From Caballeronia concitans (GTDB taxonomy: Bacteria > Pseudomonadota > Gammaproteobacteria > Burkholderiales > Burkholderiaceae), in NCBI RefSeq assembly GCF_001544615.1, contig NZ_FCNV02000009.1, positions 175,497 through 239,496 of the forward strand: DNA of 64,000 nt, written 5' to 3'. Within the stretch, counting starts at the first letter, position 1, and the number at the start of each line of letters is the position of its first letter. A program made the translations under genes and the position numbers. The notes below the pieces were generated by a model. It saw nothing but the letters and a program-made list of their open reading frames with translations. It made no database searches and had not been told where the DNA came from. Below are positions 15,436-25,990 of the stretch, piece by piece.

Positions 15436-17171
15436 TACTTCCCGAGTGCCGCGCGAATCTTGCCCGTCACGACGCCCGCCGCTTCTTCCACCGGCAGCAG
15501 CGTGGCTTCGGTATCGCGGCGGCCCTGATATTCGAGCTTGCCTTCCTTCAGCCCGCGATCGCCGATCACGATGCGATGCGGCACGCCGATCAGTTCCCAG
15601 TCCGCGAACATCACGCCGGGACGCTCGCCGCGATCGTCGAGGATCACGTCGATGCCCGCTTGCTGCAGCGTCGCGTAGAGCTTGTCGGCCTGCTCGCGCA
15701 CGGCGTCGCTGCGGTCGTAGCCCATCGGGCAGATCACGATTTCGAACGGCGCGATGGCTTCCGGCCAGATGATGCCCTTGTCATCGAAATTCTGTTCGAT
15801 CGCCGCGCCCAGCACGCGCGTCACGCCGATGCCGTAGCAACCCATCTGCATCGGCGCGGGCTTGCCGTTTTCGTCGAGATACGTCGCGCCCATCGACTCC
15901 GAATACTTCGTGCCGAGCTGGAACACGTGACCGACTTCGATACCGCGGCAAATTTCGAGCGTGCCACGGCCGTCCGGCGAAGGATCGCCCGCGACGACAT
16001 TGCGGATATCCGCCACTTCCGGCTCCGGCAGATCGCGGCCCCAGTTCACGCCGGTCGTGTGGTAATCCACTTCGTTGGTGCCGACGACGAAATCGCTCAT
16101 GTTCGCCACCGTGCGGTCCGCGATCACGCGCACCGGCTTCTTCGTGCCGATCGGACCGAGATAGCCCGGCGGCGTGCCGAACCATTCGACGATCTCCGCT
16201 TCCGTCGCGAAGCGATAGCCCTTGAGACCCGGCAGCTTGCTCGTCTTGATGTCGTTGAGCGAATGATCGCCGCGCAGCATCAAGAGCCAGATGGTCGGTT
16301 CCGCGCCTTCGTTGTCGGTGGCGAGGATGATCGACTTGATGGTCTTTTCGAGCGGGATGTTCAGCAACTGCGCGACGGCTTCGCACTTGGCGGCGCCGGG
16401 CGTCGGCGTCTTCTTCAGTTCTTCCGTGGGCGCGGCGCGCGTCGCGATGAGCGGCAACGCATCGGCCGCTTCGACGTTCGCGGCGAAGTCCGACGTCGGG
16501 CAATAAGCGATGTCGTCTTCGCCCGTTTCCGCGATCACGTGGAACTCGTGCGATCCGCTGCCGCCGATCGAGCCGTTGTCCGCCGCGACCGCGCGGAATT
16601 CGAGGCCGATGCGCGTGAAGATGCGCACGTACGCTTCGTACATCTTGCGATACGACTCGGCGAGGCCGGCGGTGTCCTTATCGAAGGAATACGCGTCCTT
16701 CATGATGAATTCGCGGCCGCGCATCACGCCGAAACGCGGACGAATTTCATCGCGGAACTTCGTTTGAATCTGATAGAAGTTGACCGGCAACTGGCGATAG
16801 CTCTTGATCTCGCGGCGCGCGATATCCGTCACCACTTCCTCGTGCGTCGGGCCGACGACGAAATCACGCTCGTGGCGATCCTTGATGCGCAGCAGTTCGG
16901 GGCCGTACTGCTCCCAGCGGCCGGATTCCTGCCACAGCTCGGCGGGCTGCACGGCGGGCATCAGCAGTTCGAGCGCGCCCGCGCGATTCATCTCTTCACG
17001 CACGATGGCTTCGACCTTGCGAATGGAGCGCAGGCCGATCGGCATGTAATCGTAGATACCGCCCGCGACGCGGCGGATCATGCCGGCACGCATCATCAGC
17101 TTGTGGCTGACGATCTCGGCGTCGGCGGGGGCTTCTTTCAAGGTGCCGATGAAGAAACGGGATGCTTTCAT
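15435..17171 (-). CDS. proS: Prolyl-tRNA synthetase (bacterial type)
   Basis: A 578-residue class II aminoacyl-tRNA synthetase that charges tRNA-Pro. Motif 2 ([21 protein letters not shown] begins near residue 137) and motif 3 ([10 protein letters not shown] near 445) are present. Between them is the long insertion (residues about 230-400) that edits mischarged Ala-tRNA-Pro in bacterial-type enzymes, followed by an anticodon-binding domain at the C-terminus. It is divergent from rppH across a 288-bp gap and coupled to the marC-like gene. A cognate tRNA-Pro gene lies at 23222. Confidence 0.97.
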   Translation of the reverse strand: MKASRFFIGTLKEAPADAEIVSHKLMMRAGMIRRVAGGIYDYMPIGLRSIRKVEAIVREEMNRAGALELLMPAVQPAELWQESGRWEQYGPELLRIKDRHERDFVVGPTHEEVVTDIARREIKSYRQLPVNFYQIQTKFRDEIRPRFGVMRGREFIMKDAYSFDKDTAGLAESYRKMYEAYVRIFTRIGLEFRAVAADNGSIGGSGSHEFHVIAETGEDDIAYCPTSDFAANVEAADALPLIATRAAPTEELKKTPTPGAAKCEAVAQLLNIPLEKTIKSIILATDNEGAEPTIWLLMLRGDHSLNDIKTSKLPGLKGYRFATEAEIVEWFGTPPGYLGPIGTKKPVRVIADRTVANMSDFVVGTNEVDYHTTGVNWGRDLPEPEVADIRNVVAGDPSPDGRGTLEICRGIEVGHVFQLGTKYSESMGATYLDENGKPAPMQMGCYGIGVTRVLGAAIEQNFDDKGIIWPEAIAPFEIVICPMGYDRSDAVREQADKLYATLQQAGIDVILDDRGERPGVMFADWELIGVPHRIVIGDRGLKEGKLEYQGRRDTEATLLPVEEAAGVVTGKIRAALGK

Positions 17172-17420
17172 TCAGAAATTTTCCAAAAGCGGCGCGCGCC
17201 TCGAAAAGCGTTCGGCTACGAGGCTGGCGAGACAGGTGAACGACGGAAACGGTGAACGGCTCGGCGTGGACCGCAGCCACGCGACTTCGACTGACAAGAC
17301 GAAGATTCTGCCGCCTTCCCGGTTGCCTGGCAAAGATTCCTCGCGCCGACGCAGCATTTCTGCCCCGGATGACGGCCGCCGCCACGGGTTGAAACCGATG
17401 CGCCGGGTCCGTTATCTGTT

Positions 17421-17426
17421 TATAAT
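17421..17426 (+). promoter_or_regulatory. -10 element upstream of rppH
   Basis: A perfect TATAAT lies 34 bp before the rppH ATG. No good -35 is seen at 16-18 bp. It is the only AT-rich block in the 288-bp gap between proS and rppH. Confidence 0.45.
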
Positions 17427-17459
17427 CAAAGCAATTTTAAAGGATTCGAAGGTGGTTGT

Positions 17460-18101
17460 ATGCTGGATCGTGAAGGCTTTCGCCCGAACGTCGGCATCAT
17501 CCTCTTGAACGCGCGCAACGAAGTGTTTTGGGGCAAGCGGCTGCGTGAACATTCCTGGCAGTTTCCGCAAGGGGGTATCAAATACGGCGAAACCCCCGTG
17601 CAAGCAATGTATCGGGAGTTACACGAAGAAACCGGCCTGCTTCCAGAGCACGTGAAAGTTGTAGGTCGCACGCGCGACTGGCTGCGTTATGAGGTGCCGG
17701 ATAAGTTCATCAAGCGCGAAGTGCGCGGACATTATCGCGGTCAGAAACAGATCTGGTTTCTGCTGCGCATGGTAGGACGCGACTGTGACATTTGCCTGCG
17801 CGCGACGGACCATCCGGAATTCGATGCTTGGCGCTGGAACGAGTACTGGGTGCCGCTGGACGCGGTCATCGAGTTCAAGCGCGACGTTTATCAACTCGCT
17901 CTCACCGAGCTTTCCCGCTTCTTGCGGCGAACCAACGCTCGCGGCGATCGCGCCGCGCATCATGGGCCACGCTATCCGCGCGTCGTCCAGACGATGACGA
18001 TCGAAGCACCTGCCGTAACCGCCGCTGGCGCCACGGTTCAGGCAGAATGCACGATCAGCGAGGAAGTGCAGATCATCGCGAGGCGTGCCTCGTGCGATTG
18101 A
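17460..18101 (+). CDS. rppH: RNA pyrophosphohydrolase
   Basis: A Nudix hydrolase that converts 5'-triphosphate mRNA ends to monophosphate, which starts RNase E-dependent decay. The Nudix box runs from G38 to L60, with catalytic E53, E56 and E57 ([10 protein letters not shown]). The family's [15 protein letters not shown] start and FWGKRL follow exactly. The core covers the first 160 residues. At 213 residues it carries an additional, poorly conserved C-terminal tail, as in other Burkholderia. Confidence 0.95.
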   Translation: MLDREGFRPNVGIILLNARNEVFWGKRLREHSWQFPQGGIKYGETPVQAMYRELHEETGLLPEHVKVVGRTRDWLRYEVPDKFIKREVRGHYRGQKQIWFLLRMVGRDCDICLRATDHPEFDAWRWNEYWVPLDAVIEFKRDVYQLALTELSRFLRRTNARGDRAAHHGPRYPRVVQTMTIEAPAVTAAGATVQAECTISEEVQIIARRASCD

Positions 18102-18227
18102 TTTGCGTCAATCTTCGCTTACTTTGACCACGTTGACACTCGGCACTTTGCAGAACCCGGCACGCGAGCATGGCTCGCTGCGCCGGGCGCTTCGCCGTCC
18201 GCGCATCCGTTTTCCGGGAACATCGAA

Positions 18228-18794
18228 TTGAAAGTCATCGTCTCATCCGCGGTAGCCGTCGCCATGCTCGCCGCGCTCGCCGGCTGCTCCAGTTCCAAGG
18301 AACCGTCCCAGTCCAACAAGGACGACGGCGTGTTCACCTATCTGCTCGACCGCAAGTCGGAATGGGTCGAAAACAAGATCGATACGCTGCCGCCTTTGCC
18401 GCAAGCGTCCAACTTGCTGCCGTTCAACGTGTCGCAGAATACGCCGCTGACGTTCGCCGTCGACAAGACTTCGCTCAGCGTGGGCACCGATGGCGTCGTG
18501 CGCTATGTCGTCGTGGCGACGAGTCCGGGCGGTGCGCGCAACGTGAATTACGAAGGCATCCGCTGCGATACCTACGAATGGCGGCGCTACGGCAGCATCA
18601 ACGACGATGGCACCGGCTGGGATCGCGGCGCCACGTTCGATTTCCGGCGCATCGAGAACGGTGAGCTGAACGCGTATCAGGCGGCGCTGTATCAGGACTA
18701 TTTCTGCGCGAGCAAGCTGCCGGTCGGCAATGCGAAGCAGATCGTCGAGAACATTCAGTACAAGCGCACGCAAAGCTCGATCAACCTGCGCTGA
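18228..18794 (+). CDS. CNP1-like family lipoprotein
   Basis: A 188-residue protein with a lipoprotein signal peptide (lipobox LAGC, Cys at residue 20) and a CNP1-like domain over about residues 45-180, including the conserved NVNYEGIRCDTYEWRRYG. CNP1 was described as a cryptic neisserial protein; the function is unknown. The start is TTG at 18228, supported by GGGAA at 18216-18220 and by the signal peptide beginning there. It is the last plus-strand gene before a bidirectional terminator. Confidence 0.87.
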   Translation: MKVIVSSAVAVAMLAALAGCSSSKEPSQSNKDDGVFTYLLDRKSEWVENKIDTLPPLPQASNLLPFNVSQNTPLTFAVDKTSLSVGTDGVVRYVVVATSPGGARNVNYEGIRCDTYEWRRYGSINDDGTGWDRGATFDFRRIENGELNAYQAALYQDYFCASKLPVGNAKQIVENIQYKRTQSSINLR

Positions 18795-18812
18795 CCGCTG
18801 TTTTCGCGCAGT

Positions 18813-18849
18813 AAAAAGCCCGCTGGCCTTTCGGTCAAGCGGGCTTTTT
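18813..18849. terminator. Bidirectional terminator between CNP1-like gene and proB
   Basis: AAAAAGCCCGCT pairs with AGCGGGCTTTTT around a GC-rich apical part with a TTTC loop. There are T-runs on both strands. It lies between convergent genes ending at 18794 (plus) and 18865 (minus). Confidence 0.92.
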
Positions 18850-18864
18850 CATGGACTGCGGGAC

Positions 18865-19983
18865 TTAAACCAGCACCAGGTTATCGCGATGAATCAGCTC
18901 GGGTTCGAGCATGTAACCGAGCACCGTTTCGATCTCGCCGCTCGGCCGGCGATGAATCAGCCGCGCTTCCGAACTGCTGTAGTTCGTGATGCCGCGCGCG
19001 ACTTCCTGCCCCTGATCGTTCACGCACGCGATGACTTCGCCGCGATCGAACGCGCCTTTCACGTCGATGACGCCGATCGGCAGCAGGCTCTTTCCGTCCG
19101 CGGTGAGCTTCTGCACGGCGCCATTGTCGATGACGACATGCCCGCGCACTTGCAGATGATCCGCCATCCACTGCTTGCGCGCCGCGATGCGCGCCGTGCG
19201 CGCAACGAGTTGCGTGCCGATCATCTCGCCCGACGCGAGCCGCGTGAGCACGTCCGCCTCGCGGCCGCTCGCAATGACCGTGTTCGCGCCGCTGTGCGCC
19301 GCGCGCTTGGCCGCGAGAATCTTGGTGAGCATGCCGCCGCGCCCCAGGCTCGATCCCGCGCCGCCCGCCATCTGCTCGAGTTCGGGCGTGCCGGCATCGG
19401 CCTGTTCGACGAGCGTCGCCGCCGGGTCCCTGCGCGGATCAGCGGTGAAAAGGCCGCGCTGATCGGTGAGGATGACGAGCGCATCGCCTTCGATCAGATT
19501 CGCGACGAGCGCGCCGAGCGTGTCGTTGTCGCCGAACTTGATTTCGTCGGTGATGACGGTGTCGTTCTCGTTGATGATCGGCACCGCGCCCAGTCGAAGC
19601 AGCGTCAGCAGCGTGGAGCGCGCGTTGAGATAGCGCTCGCGGTCGGCCAGGTCCGCGTGCGTAAGCAGAATCTGCGCGGTGCGGATGCCGTGCGCGCCGA
19701 AGCTGCTTTCGTAGACCTGCGCGAGCCCCATTTGCCCGACGGCGGCGGCGGCCTGCAGTTCGTCGATTTCGCGCGGACGCTTGCTCCAGCCGAGCCGATG
19801 AATGCCCTCCGCGATCGCGCCCGAACTGACGAGCACGACTTCCTTGCCCTGCTCGCGCAGCGCCGCGATCTGCGACGCCCATCGGGCGATGGCCGCGTGA
19901 TCCAGTCCGCGCCCGTCGTTCGTGACGAGACTGGACCCCACTTTCACTACGATTCGCTTCGCAGCGGCGATGACCGAACGCAT
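18865..19983 (-). CDS. proB: Glutamate 5-kinase
   Basis: The first enzyme of proline synthesis, phosphorylating L-glutamate with ATP. The amino acid kinase domain covers residues 1-255 (VVKVGSSLV near residue 11, [18 protein letters not shown]) and a PUA domain covers about 275-355; 372 residues is the family length. The start at 19983 ([10 protein letters not shown]) is preceded by GAGGAG; the frame upstream overlaps obgE and is not conserved. It lies 26 bp after obgE, so it is probably cotranscribed. ProA is not in the window. Confidence 0.96.
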   Translation of the reverse strand: MRSVIAAAKRIVVKVGSSLVTNDGRGLDHAAIARWASQIAALREQGKEVVLVSSGAIAEGIHRLGWSKRPREIDELQAAAAVGQMGLAQVYESSFGAHGIRTAQILLTHADLADRERYLNARSTLLTLLRLGAVPIINENDTVITDEIKFGDNDTLGALVANLIEGDALVILTDQRGLFTADPRRDPAATLVEQADAGTPELEQMAGGAGSSLGRGGMLTKILAAKRAAHSGANTVIASGREADVLTRLASGEMIGTQLVARTARIAARKQWMADHLQVRGHVVIDNGAVQKLTADGKSLLPIGVIDVKGAFDRGEVIACVNDQGQEVARGITNYSSSEARLIHRRPSGEIETVLGYMLEPELIHRDNLVLV

Positions 19984-20009
19984 CGTGCGCTTTCTCCTCG
20001 TGGTTGCTT

Positions 20010-21167
<1,158 letters not shown>

Positions 21168-21250
21168 CTATTTTGCCGTGACCAGCGGACGCCGGTCACC
21201 GATAACCTTGAATTCTGATTCTGACGGCGCGCCTTTTTCGCGCACCAATG

Positions 21251-21282
21251 AAAAAGGCCCCGCGAACTTCGCGGGGCCTTTT
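21251..21282 (-). terminator. Rho-independent terminator between rpmA and obgE
   Basis: A 13-bp perfect stem (AAAAGGCCCCGCG with its complement) and an AACTT/AAGTT loop. On the minus strand it is followed by TTTTT. It would end most rplU-rpmA transcripts before obgE. A shorter T-run on the plus strand makes it weakly bidirectional. Confidence 0.9.
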
Positions 21283-21326
21283 CGGGCATTCACCCTTTTG
21301 CGGTCCTGAAGCCCGTGCAGTGAACC

Positions 21327-21587
21327 TTACGCTGCCGGGACGACGACGACCGTGTGCTTCTTCGCTGCGCCCTTCGTCGTGAACTGGACGTGGCCGTCGG
21401 TCAGCGCGAACAGCGTGTGGTCCTTGCCGATGCCGACGTTTTCACCCGGGTGCATGCGCGTGCCGCGCTGGCGAACGATGATGCCGCCTGCATTGATTGC
21501 CTGGCCGCCGTAAACCTTCACGCCGAGGCGCTTCGATTCGGAATCGCGGCCGTTGCGGGAAGACCCGCCTGCTTTTTTGTGTGCCAT
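21327..21587 (-). CDS. rpmA: 50S ribosomal protein L27
   Basis: An 86-residue ribosomal protein whose N-terminal tail reaches the peptidyl transferase centre. The N-terminal [16 protein letters not shown] and the [20 protein letters not shown] signature are intact. It has no Firmicute-type N-terminal extension. It is 31 bp downstream of rplU in the usual rplU-rpmA operon. Confidence 0.98.
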   Translation of the reverse strand: MAHKKAGGSSRNGRDSESKRLGVKVYGGQAINAGGIIVRQRGTRMHPGENVGIGKDHTLFALTDGHVQFTTKGAAKKHTVVVVPAA

Positions 21588-21618
21588 TTGCTATAGCTCC
21601 TTTACCGTTGCGCGACGC

Positions 21619-21930
21619 TTAAGCGTTGATCGCGTCGATGCGCAGTTCGGTGTAGTTCTGGCGATGGCCAGCGTGCTTTTGGTAGTGCTTCCGGCGGCGC
21701 ATCTTGAAGATGGTCACTTTCTTGTGACGACCCTGGGACACGACGGTAGCCTTGACGGAAGCCCCACTGACCAGCGGCGTACCGAACTGAATCGATTCGC
21801 CTTCGCCTACTGCGAGAACCTGGTCGAGCGTGATTTCAGCGTCAATGTCTGCCGGTATCTGTTCTACTTTCAATTTTTCGCCAACGGCAACTTTGTACTG
21901 CTTGCCGCCGGTTTTTATGACCGCGTACAT
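21619..21930 (-). CDS. rplU: 50S ribosomal protein L21
   Basis: A 103-residue ribosomal protein that binds 23S rRNA, beginning [14 protein letters not shown]. The conserved [15 protein letters not shown] is near the C-terminus. The start at 21930 is preferred over the ATG four codons upstream because MYAVI is the family start. A strong promoter lies at 21986-22014. Confidence 0.98.
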   Translation of the reverse strand: MYAVIKTGGKQYKVAVGEKLKVEQIPADIDAEITLDQVLAVGEGESIQFGTPLVSGASVKATVVSQGRHKKVTIFKMRRRKHYQKHAGHRQNYTELRIDAINA

Positions 21931-21985
21931 TGAGAACCTCACTCAGAATTTCGTTTTTCCACGCACCACGCGGGGAAAACACGAG

Positions 21986-22014
21986 ATTATACATAGGGTT
22001 AGCCGGCGCGTCAA
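21986..22014 (-). promoter_or_regulatory. Strong sigma-70 promoter of rplU-rpmA
   Basis: On the minus strand TTGACG (22014-22009) and a perfect TATAAT (21991-21986) are separated by exactly 17 bp. The predicted transcript starts near 21979, about 50 nt before the rplU start. Confidence 0.8.
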
Positions 22015-22156
22015 AAGGCATTGACATTTGCCGCATGCACGCGGCACGCGGGCGCAAGCCGCCATCCGCACACGGCCCGCGCCCGATCCCCAACGATTGC
22101 GCCCGTCCGCGTGACCGTCAGGCGTTCCCGCCGCCCGTGACCGGTCGGATTCGCCT

Positions 22157-22162
22157 TATAAT
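22157..22162 (+). promoter_or_regulatory. -10 element upstream of ispB
   Basis: A perfect TATAAT lies 27 bp before the ispB ATG; GTGACC at 22137-22142 is a poor -35 at short spacing. It is likely the ispB promoter, back to back with that of rplU. Confidence 0.45.
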
Positions 22163-22188
22163 CCGCCGCATTACCTAATTTGCCGATC

Positions 22189-23181
22189 ATGTCGTCCACC
22201 GCCACTTCCTCCCCCAACGCCGCCGCTTTGCTTGCCCCGATCGCCGAGGACATGCAGCAGGTCAATCGCGTCATCCGGCAGCGCCTGGCATCAGAAGTGA
22301 TGCTGATCAATCAGATTTCCGAGTACATCATCGGCGCGGGCGGCAAGCGGCTGCGTCCGGCGCTGCTGCTCCTGGTTGCCGGCGCGCTGGGCGATACGAC
22401 CGGGCATCGTCATGAACTCGCGGCTGTCGTGGAATTCATCCACACGGCGACGCTGCTGCACGACGATGTCGTCGACGAATCCGATCTGCGCCGTGGCCGC
22501 AAGACTGCGAACGCGCTGTTCGGCAACGCGGCGAGCGTGCTCGTCGGCGACTTTCTGTACTCGCGCTCGTTCGAGATGATGGTGAGCGTCGGCAAGATGC
22601 GCGTGATGGAGATTCTGTCGGTCGCGACCAACATCATTTCCGAAGGCGAAGTCCTGCAACTGCTGAACATGCACGATCCGGACGTCGACGAAGCGCGCTA
22701 CATGCAGGTCATCCGCTACAAGACGGCGAAGCTGTTCGAAGCGGCGGCGCAGTTGGGCGCGGTGCTGTCGGGCGCGGATGCGCGCACCGAAGCGGCGGCG
22801 GCGGAATTCGGCCGGCGCATCGGCACGGCGTTTCAGATCATGGACGACTGGCTCGATTACACGGGCACGCCCGAATCGATGGGCAAGAACGCCGGCGACG
22901 ATCTGCGCGAAGGCAAGCCCACGCTGCCGCTCATTTATTTGATGGAGCACGGTACGCTGGAACAGGCGGCGCTCGCGCGCGAAGCGATCGAGCAAGGCGG
23001 CACCGACCGCTTCGACACAATTTTCCACGCAATCACCACGTCGGGCGCGCTCGACCACACGCTTCAATGCGCGCGGAACGAAGCTCAGGCCGCCGCCGAC
23101 GCAATTTCTTCATTTCCCGGTTCCATTTTCAAAGAGAGCCTGCTAGAATTATGTTCTTACTCGACGTCGAGACAGTCTTAA
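22189..23181 (+). CDS. ispB: Octaprenyl diphosphate synthase (trans-isoprenyl diphosphate synthase)
   Basis: A 330-residue E-isoprenyl diphosphate synthase making the C40 side chain of ubiquinone. The first Asp-rich motif is LLHDDVVDESD (near residue 87) and the second IMDDWLDYTG (near 217); the GGKRLRPAL motif near residue 48 binds IPP. The ATG at 22189 (MSSTATSS) is chosen over the TTG at 22180. Neighbour order with rplU-rpmA-obgE, divergently transcribed, is the usual one in proteobacteria. Coq7 for the same quinone pathway is at 56 kb. Confidence 0.94.
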   Translation: MSSTATSSPNAAALLAPIAEDMQQVNRVIRQRLASEVMLINQISEYIIGAGGKRLRPALLLLVAGALGDTTGHRHELAAVVEFIHTATLLHDDVVDESDLRRGRKTANALFGNAASVLVGDFLYSRSFEMMVSVGKMRVMEILSVATNIISEGEVLQLLNMHDPDVDEARYMQVIRYKTAKLFEAAAQLGAVLSGADARTEAAAAEFGRRIGTAFQIMDDWLDYTGTPESMGKNAGDDLREGKPTLPLIYLMEHGTLEQAALAREAIEQGGTDRFDTIFHAITTSGALDHTLQCARNEAQAAADAISSFPGSIFKESLLELCSYSTSRQS

Positions 23182-23221
23182 ACGAGACTTCAAAGCGCAA
23201 GATGTCCAAGTAAGTCGAATT

Positions 23222-23298
23222 CGGGGTGTAGCTTAGCCTGGTAGAGCGCTACGTTCGGGACGTAGAGGCCGGAGGTTCGAATCCTCTCACCCCGACCA
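23222..23298 (+). tRNA. tRNA-Pro (anticodon CGG)
   Basis: A 77-nt tRNA. The acceptor stem CGGGGTG pairs with CACCCCG, and the D arm is GCTTAGCCTGGTAGAGC. The anticodon loop is TTCGGGA with anticodon CGG (reads CCG), the T loop TTCGAAT, and CCA is encoded (23296-23298). CCG is a frequent Pro codon in this GC-rich genome. It lies 40 bp after ispB. Confidence 0.97.
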
Positions 23299-23306
23299 GA
23301 ATTGCA

Positions 23307-23341
23307 AAAAAACCCGCATGGTTCGCCATGCGGGTTTTTTC
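23307..23341 (+). terminator. Terminator after tRNA-Pro with UUCG tetraloop
   Basis: AACCCGCATGG (23311-23321) and CCATGCGGGTT (23326-23336) close on a TTCG loop. The stem is flanked by A-runs and followed by six Ts. It can act on both strands. Confidence 0.93.
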
Positions 23342-23444
23342 TTTTCCGGCCATCCGGTCATCGGCAACTGGCCGAACGGCCGAGGGCAAGGCTGGAAAGT
23401 CGTCTGTTATAGTCCATCCATCACCGCCCCTACTCGATCGCCGC

Positions 23445-24731
23445 GTGGACAACCTTCCCTTATGGGCGCAAATCTGCGCCATCTTCCTGCTTCTTTTCCT
23501 CTCCGGTTTCTTCTCGATCTCCGAAACGTCGATGATGGCGCTCAACCGCCATCGGCTCAAATATCTGGCCGGCCAAGGCTCGGTGGGCGCACGCACGACG
23601 CAAGCGCTTCTTGCCAAGACAGATCAGCTGCTTTCGGTCATCCTCATCGGCAATAACCTGATCAACACGATCATCCCGGTGCTCACGACATCCATCGCGC
23701 TGCACACGTTCGGGCACAACAACGTCGTGCTGTCGGTGACGACGGGCGTCATCGCGTTTCTCATCATCGTGTTCGCGGAGATCGCGCCGAAGATCGTCGG
23801 CGCGACGTATCCCGAAAAAGTCGCGCTGCCGGCGAGCCTCGTGCTTGCGCCGCTCATGCGCATCGCGCGGCCGCTCGTGTGGTTCGTCAATCTCTTCGCG
23901 AACGCCATTCTCGGCGCGCTGCATATCAACACCAAGGGCAACCGCGATCAGCGCCTTTCGCCCGAAGAGCTGCGCACCATCGTGCTGGAAACGGGCAGCT
24001 TCATGCCGACCAAGCACCGCAGCATCCTGTTGAATCTGTTCGATCTCGAAAACATCTCCGTCGATGACGTGATGATTCCGCGCCGCCGAATCGAAGCGCT
24101 CGATTTCGATGCGCCGTTCGACCAGATCCTGCATCAGCTCGAAACGTGCTATCACAACAAGCTCGTCGTTTATCAGGGCGACATCGACCGCGTGCTCGGC
24201 ATTCTGCATGTGCGCAAGACGCTTTCTGCGCTGCATAACCAGGAACTCGAGCGCGAGACGCTGCGCGAGTTGCTCACCGAGCCGTACTTCGTGCCGACCG
24301 GCACGCCGGTCTTCCAGCAGCTTCAATATTTTCAGGAAAGTGGTCACCGTATCGCGATCGTGGTCGATGAATACGGCGAACTGCAAGGGCTCGTGACGCC
24401 GGAAGACATCATCGAGGAACTGATCGGCGAATTCACGACGACGATCCCGCGCGGCGCGGGTTCGCGCGGCTGGGATGAGAACGGCGAGTGCATCGTCGCG
24501 GGCAGCATGCCGCTGCGCGAACTCAATCGCTGGCTCAAGATCAGCTTGCCGACGGACGGCCCCAAGACGCTCAACGGTCTCATCCTCGAAACGCTCGAAG
24601 AAATTCCGGACGGCGACGTGTCCGTGCGCATCGCGGGCGTGCATTTCGAAGTCCTGCGCAGCGACGATCAGGCGATCCGCACCGTCAAGATCTTCCGTCC
24701 GCCGACGCCGGGCAAGCGCGCGCTGCGTTAG
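23445..24731 (+). CDS. CNNM/CorC-HlyC family transporter-like protein (DUF21 + CBS)
   Basis: A 428-residue membrane protein with an N-terminal CNNM (DUF21) domain of about four membrane segments, starting LPLWAQICAIFLLLF with the conserved GFFSISETSMMALNRHRLK. A CBS-domain pair (about residues 215-335) and a CorC_HlyC C-terminal domain (about 345-425) follow. Such YfjD/CorB-like proteins are linked to Mg2+ or Co2+ export or resistance. I take the GTG at 23445 as start; the longer frame from 23328 begins within the tRNA terminator. TATAGT at 23408-23413 may be its -10. Confidence 0.9.
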   Translation: MDNLPLWAQICAIFLLLFLSGFFSISETSMMALNRHRLKYLAGQGSVGARTTQALLAKTDQLLSVILIGNNLINTIIPVLTTSIALHTFGHNNVVLSVTTGVIAFLIIVFAEIAPKIVGATYPEKVALPASLVLAPLMRIARPLVWFVNLFANAILGALHINTKGNRDQRLSPEELRTIVLETGSFMPTKHRSILLNLFDLENISVDDVMIPRRRIEALDFDAPFDQILHQLETCYHNKLVVYQGDIDRVLGILHVRKTLSALHNQELERETLRELLTEPYFVPTGTPVFQQLQYFQESGHRIAIVVDEYGELQGLVTPEDIIEELIGEFTTTIPRGAGSRGWDENGECIVAGSMPLRELNRWLKISLPTDGPKTLNGLILETLEEIPDGDVSVRIAGVHFEVLRSDDQAIRTVKIFRPPTPGKRALR

Positions 24732-24805
24732 CCATTCGGACGAGTAGGCGCGCGTGAGCGGGCGCGTGATGATCGAATCATCTCGACCACACCCCGCTCG
24801 CCCCG

Positions 24806-25990
24806 ATGATCTCCGCCTTCCGCGCCGCCGAACCGCCCTTCGATACCGCCTCCGATCGCGACGCGCCCGCCGTCTCGCTGCTCGCCGATACCTTGCGCGA
24901 GGCCGCCGAGCGCGGCGCATCCGATATTCACGTCGAACCATCCGAGCATGAATGGCGCATCCGCTTGCGCGTCGACGGCGCGTTGCACGTGCTGCGCCGC
25001 CCGCCGCCACATCTGCGCGATGCCTTCGTCACGCGCATCAAGGTGCTGGCGCGCATGGATATCGCCGAGCGGCGCGTGCCGCAGGACGGGCGGCTGCGGC
25101 TCGCGCTCGGCGGCGGACGCATCGGCGACTATCGCGTGAACTCGCTGCCGACGCTCTTCGGCGAAAAGCTCGTGCTGCGCCGGCTGGATGCGTTGCCGCC
25201 CGATTTGTCGCTCGACGCGCTCGGGCTGGACGAAGCGCAAGGGCGCATCGTCGAATCGGCGATACGCGCGCCGCATGGCCTCGTGCTCGTCACCGGACCC
25301 ACGGGCAGCGGCAAGACTTTATCGCTGTACTGCTTTCTGCAAATGCTCAACGCGGAAGCGCGCAACATCTGCTCGGTGGAAGATCCGGCGGAAATCCAGC
25401 TCGCGGGCATCAGTCAGGTGAGCGTGCGCGAAAAGGCCGGCCTCAGCTTTGCCGTGGCGCTGCGGGCGTTCATGCGGCAGGATCCGGACGTCATCATGGT
25501 CGGTGAAATTCGCGACGCCGAAACCGCCGATGTCGCCGTGAAGGCAGCGCAAACGGGCCACCTCGTCCTCTCGACGCTGCATACCAACGACGCGCCCGCC
25601 GCCATCGCACGCCTGATCGACATCGGCGTGGCGCCTTACAACCTCGCGTCCGCGCTGCGGCTGGTGACCGCGCAACGCCTCGTGCGCAAGCTCTGCGGCG
25701 TGTGCCGCGCGCCGTCCGCCCTTTCGCTCGACGACGGCTTCCGCCCGTTCGAGCCGCGCGGCTGTCCCGCGTGTCATGGCATCGGGTATCGCGGACGAAT
25801 CGGCGTGCATCAGTTGATGCCGGTATCCGATGCGATGCGCGAGCTCATCGTCGGCCGGACGGCGACGCACGCCATCGCGCGGCTCGCGCAATCCGAAGGC
25901 ATGCCCGCCTTGCGCGATGCGGCGTTCGCCCGCGTGCGCGAAGGCGTGACGAGCGTCGCCGAAGCGGTCGAAGCGACGGAGATCGCATGA
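24806..25990 (+). CDS. GspE/PilB-type secretion ATPase, short form
   Basis: A 394-residue hexameric ATPase of the type II secretion / type IV pilus assembly family. Walker A GPTGSGKT is at 164-171, the Asp box at 190-200 (VEDPAEIQ), Walker B DVIMVGEI at 228-235, the His box near 251-260, and a tetra-Cys zinc motif at C297, C300, C320 and C323. At the N-terminus only the N2 domain (ASDIHVEP near residue 38) is present. The N1 domain, which in PilB and GspE docks the platform partner, is missing compared with the usual 500-570 residues. It overlaps the next gene by ATGA. Confidence 0.92.
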   Translation: MISAFRAAEPPFDTASDRDAPAVSLLADTLREAAERGASDIHVEPSEHEWRIRLRVDGALHVLRRPPPHLRDAFVTRIKVLARMDIAERRVPQDGRLRLALGGGRIGDYRVNSLPTLFGEKLVLRRLDALPPDLSLDALGLDEAQGRIVESAIRAPHGLVLVTGPTGSGKTLSLYCFLQMLNAEARNICSVEDPAEIQLAGISQVSVREKAGLSFAVALRAFMRQDPDVIMVGEIRDAETADVAVKAAQTGHLVLSTLHTNDAPAAIARLIDIGVAPYNLASALRLVTAQRLVRKLCGVCRAPSALSLDDGFRPFEPRGCPACHGIGYRGRIGVHQLMPVSDAMRELIVGRTATHAIARLAQSEGMPALRDAAFARVREGVTSVAEAVEATEIA

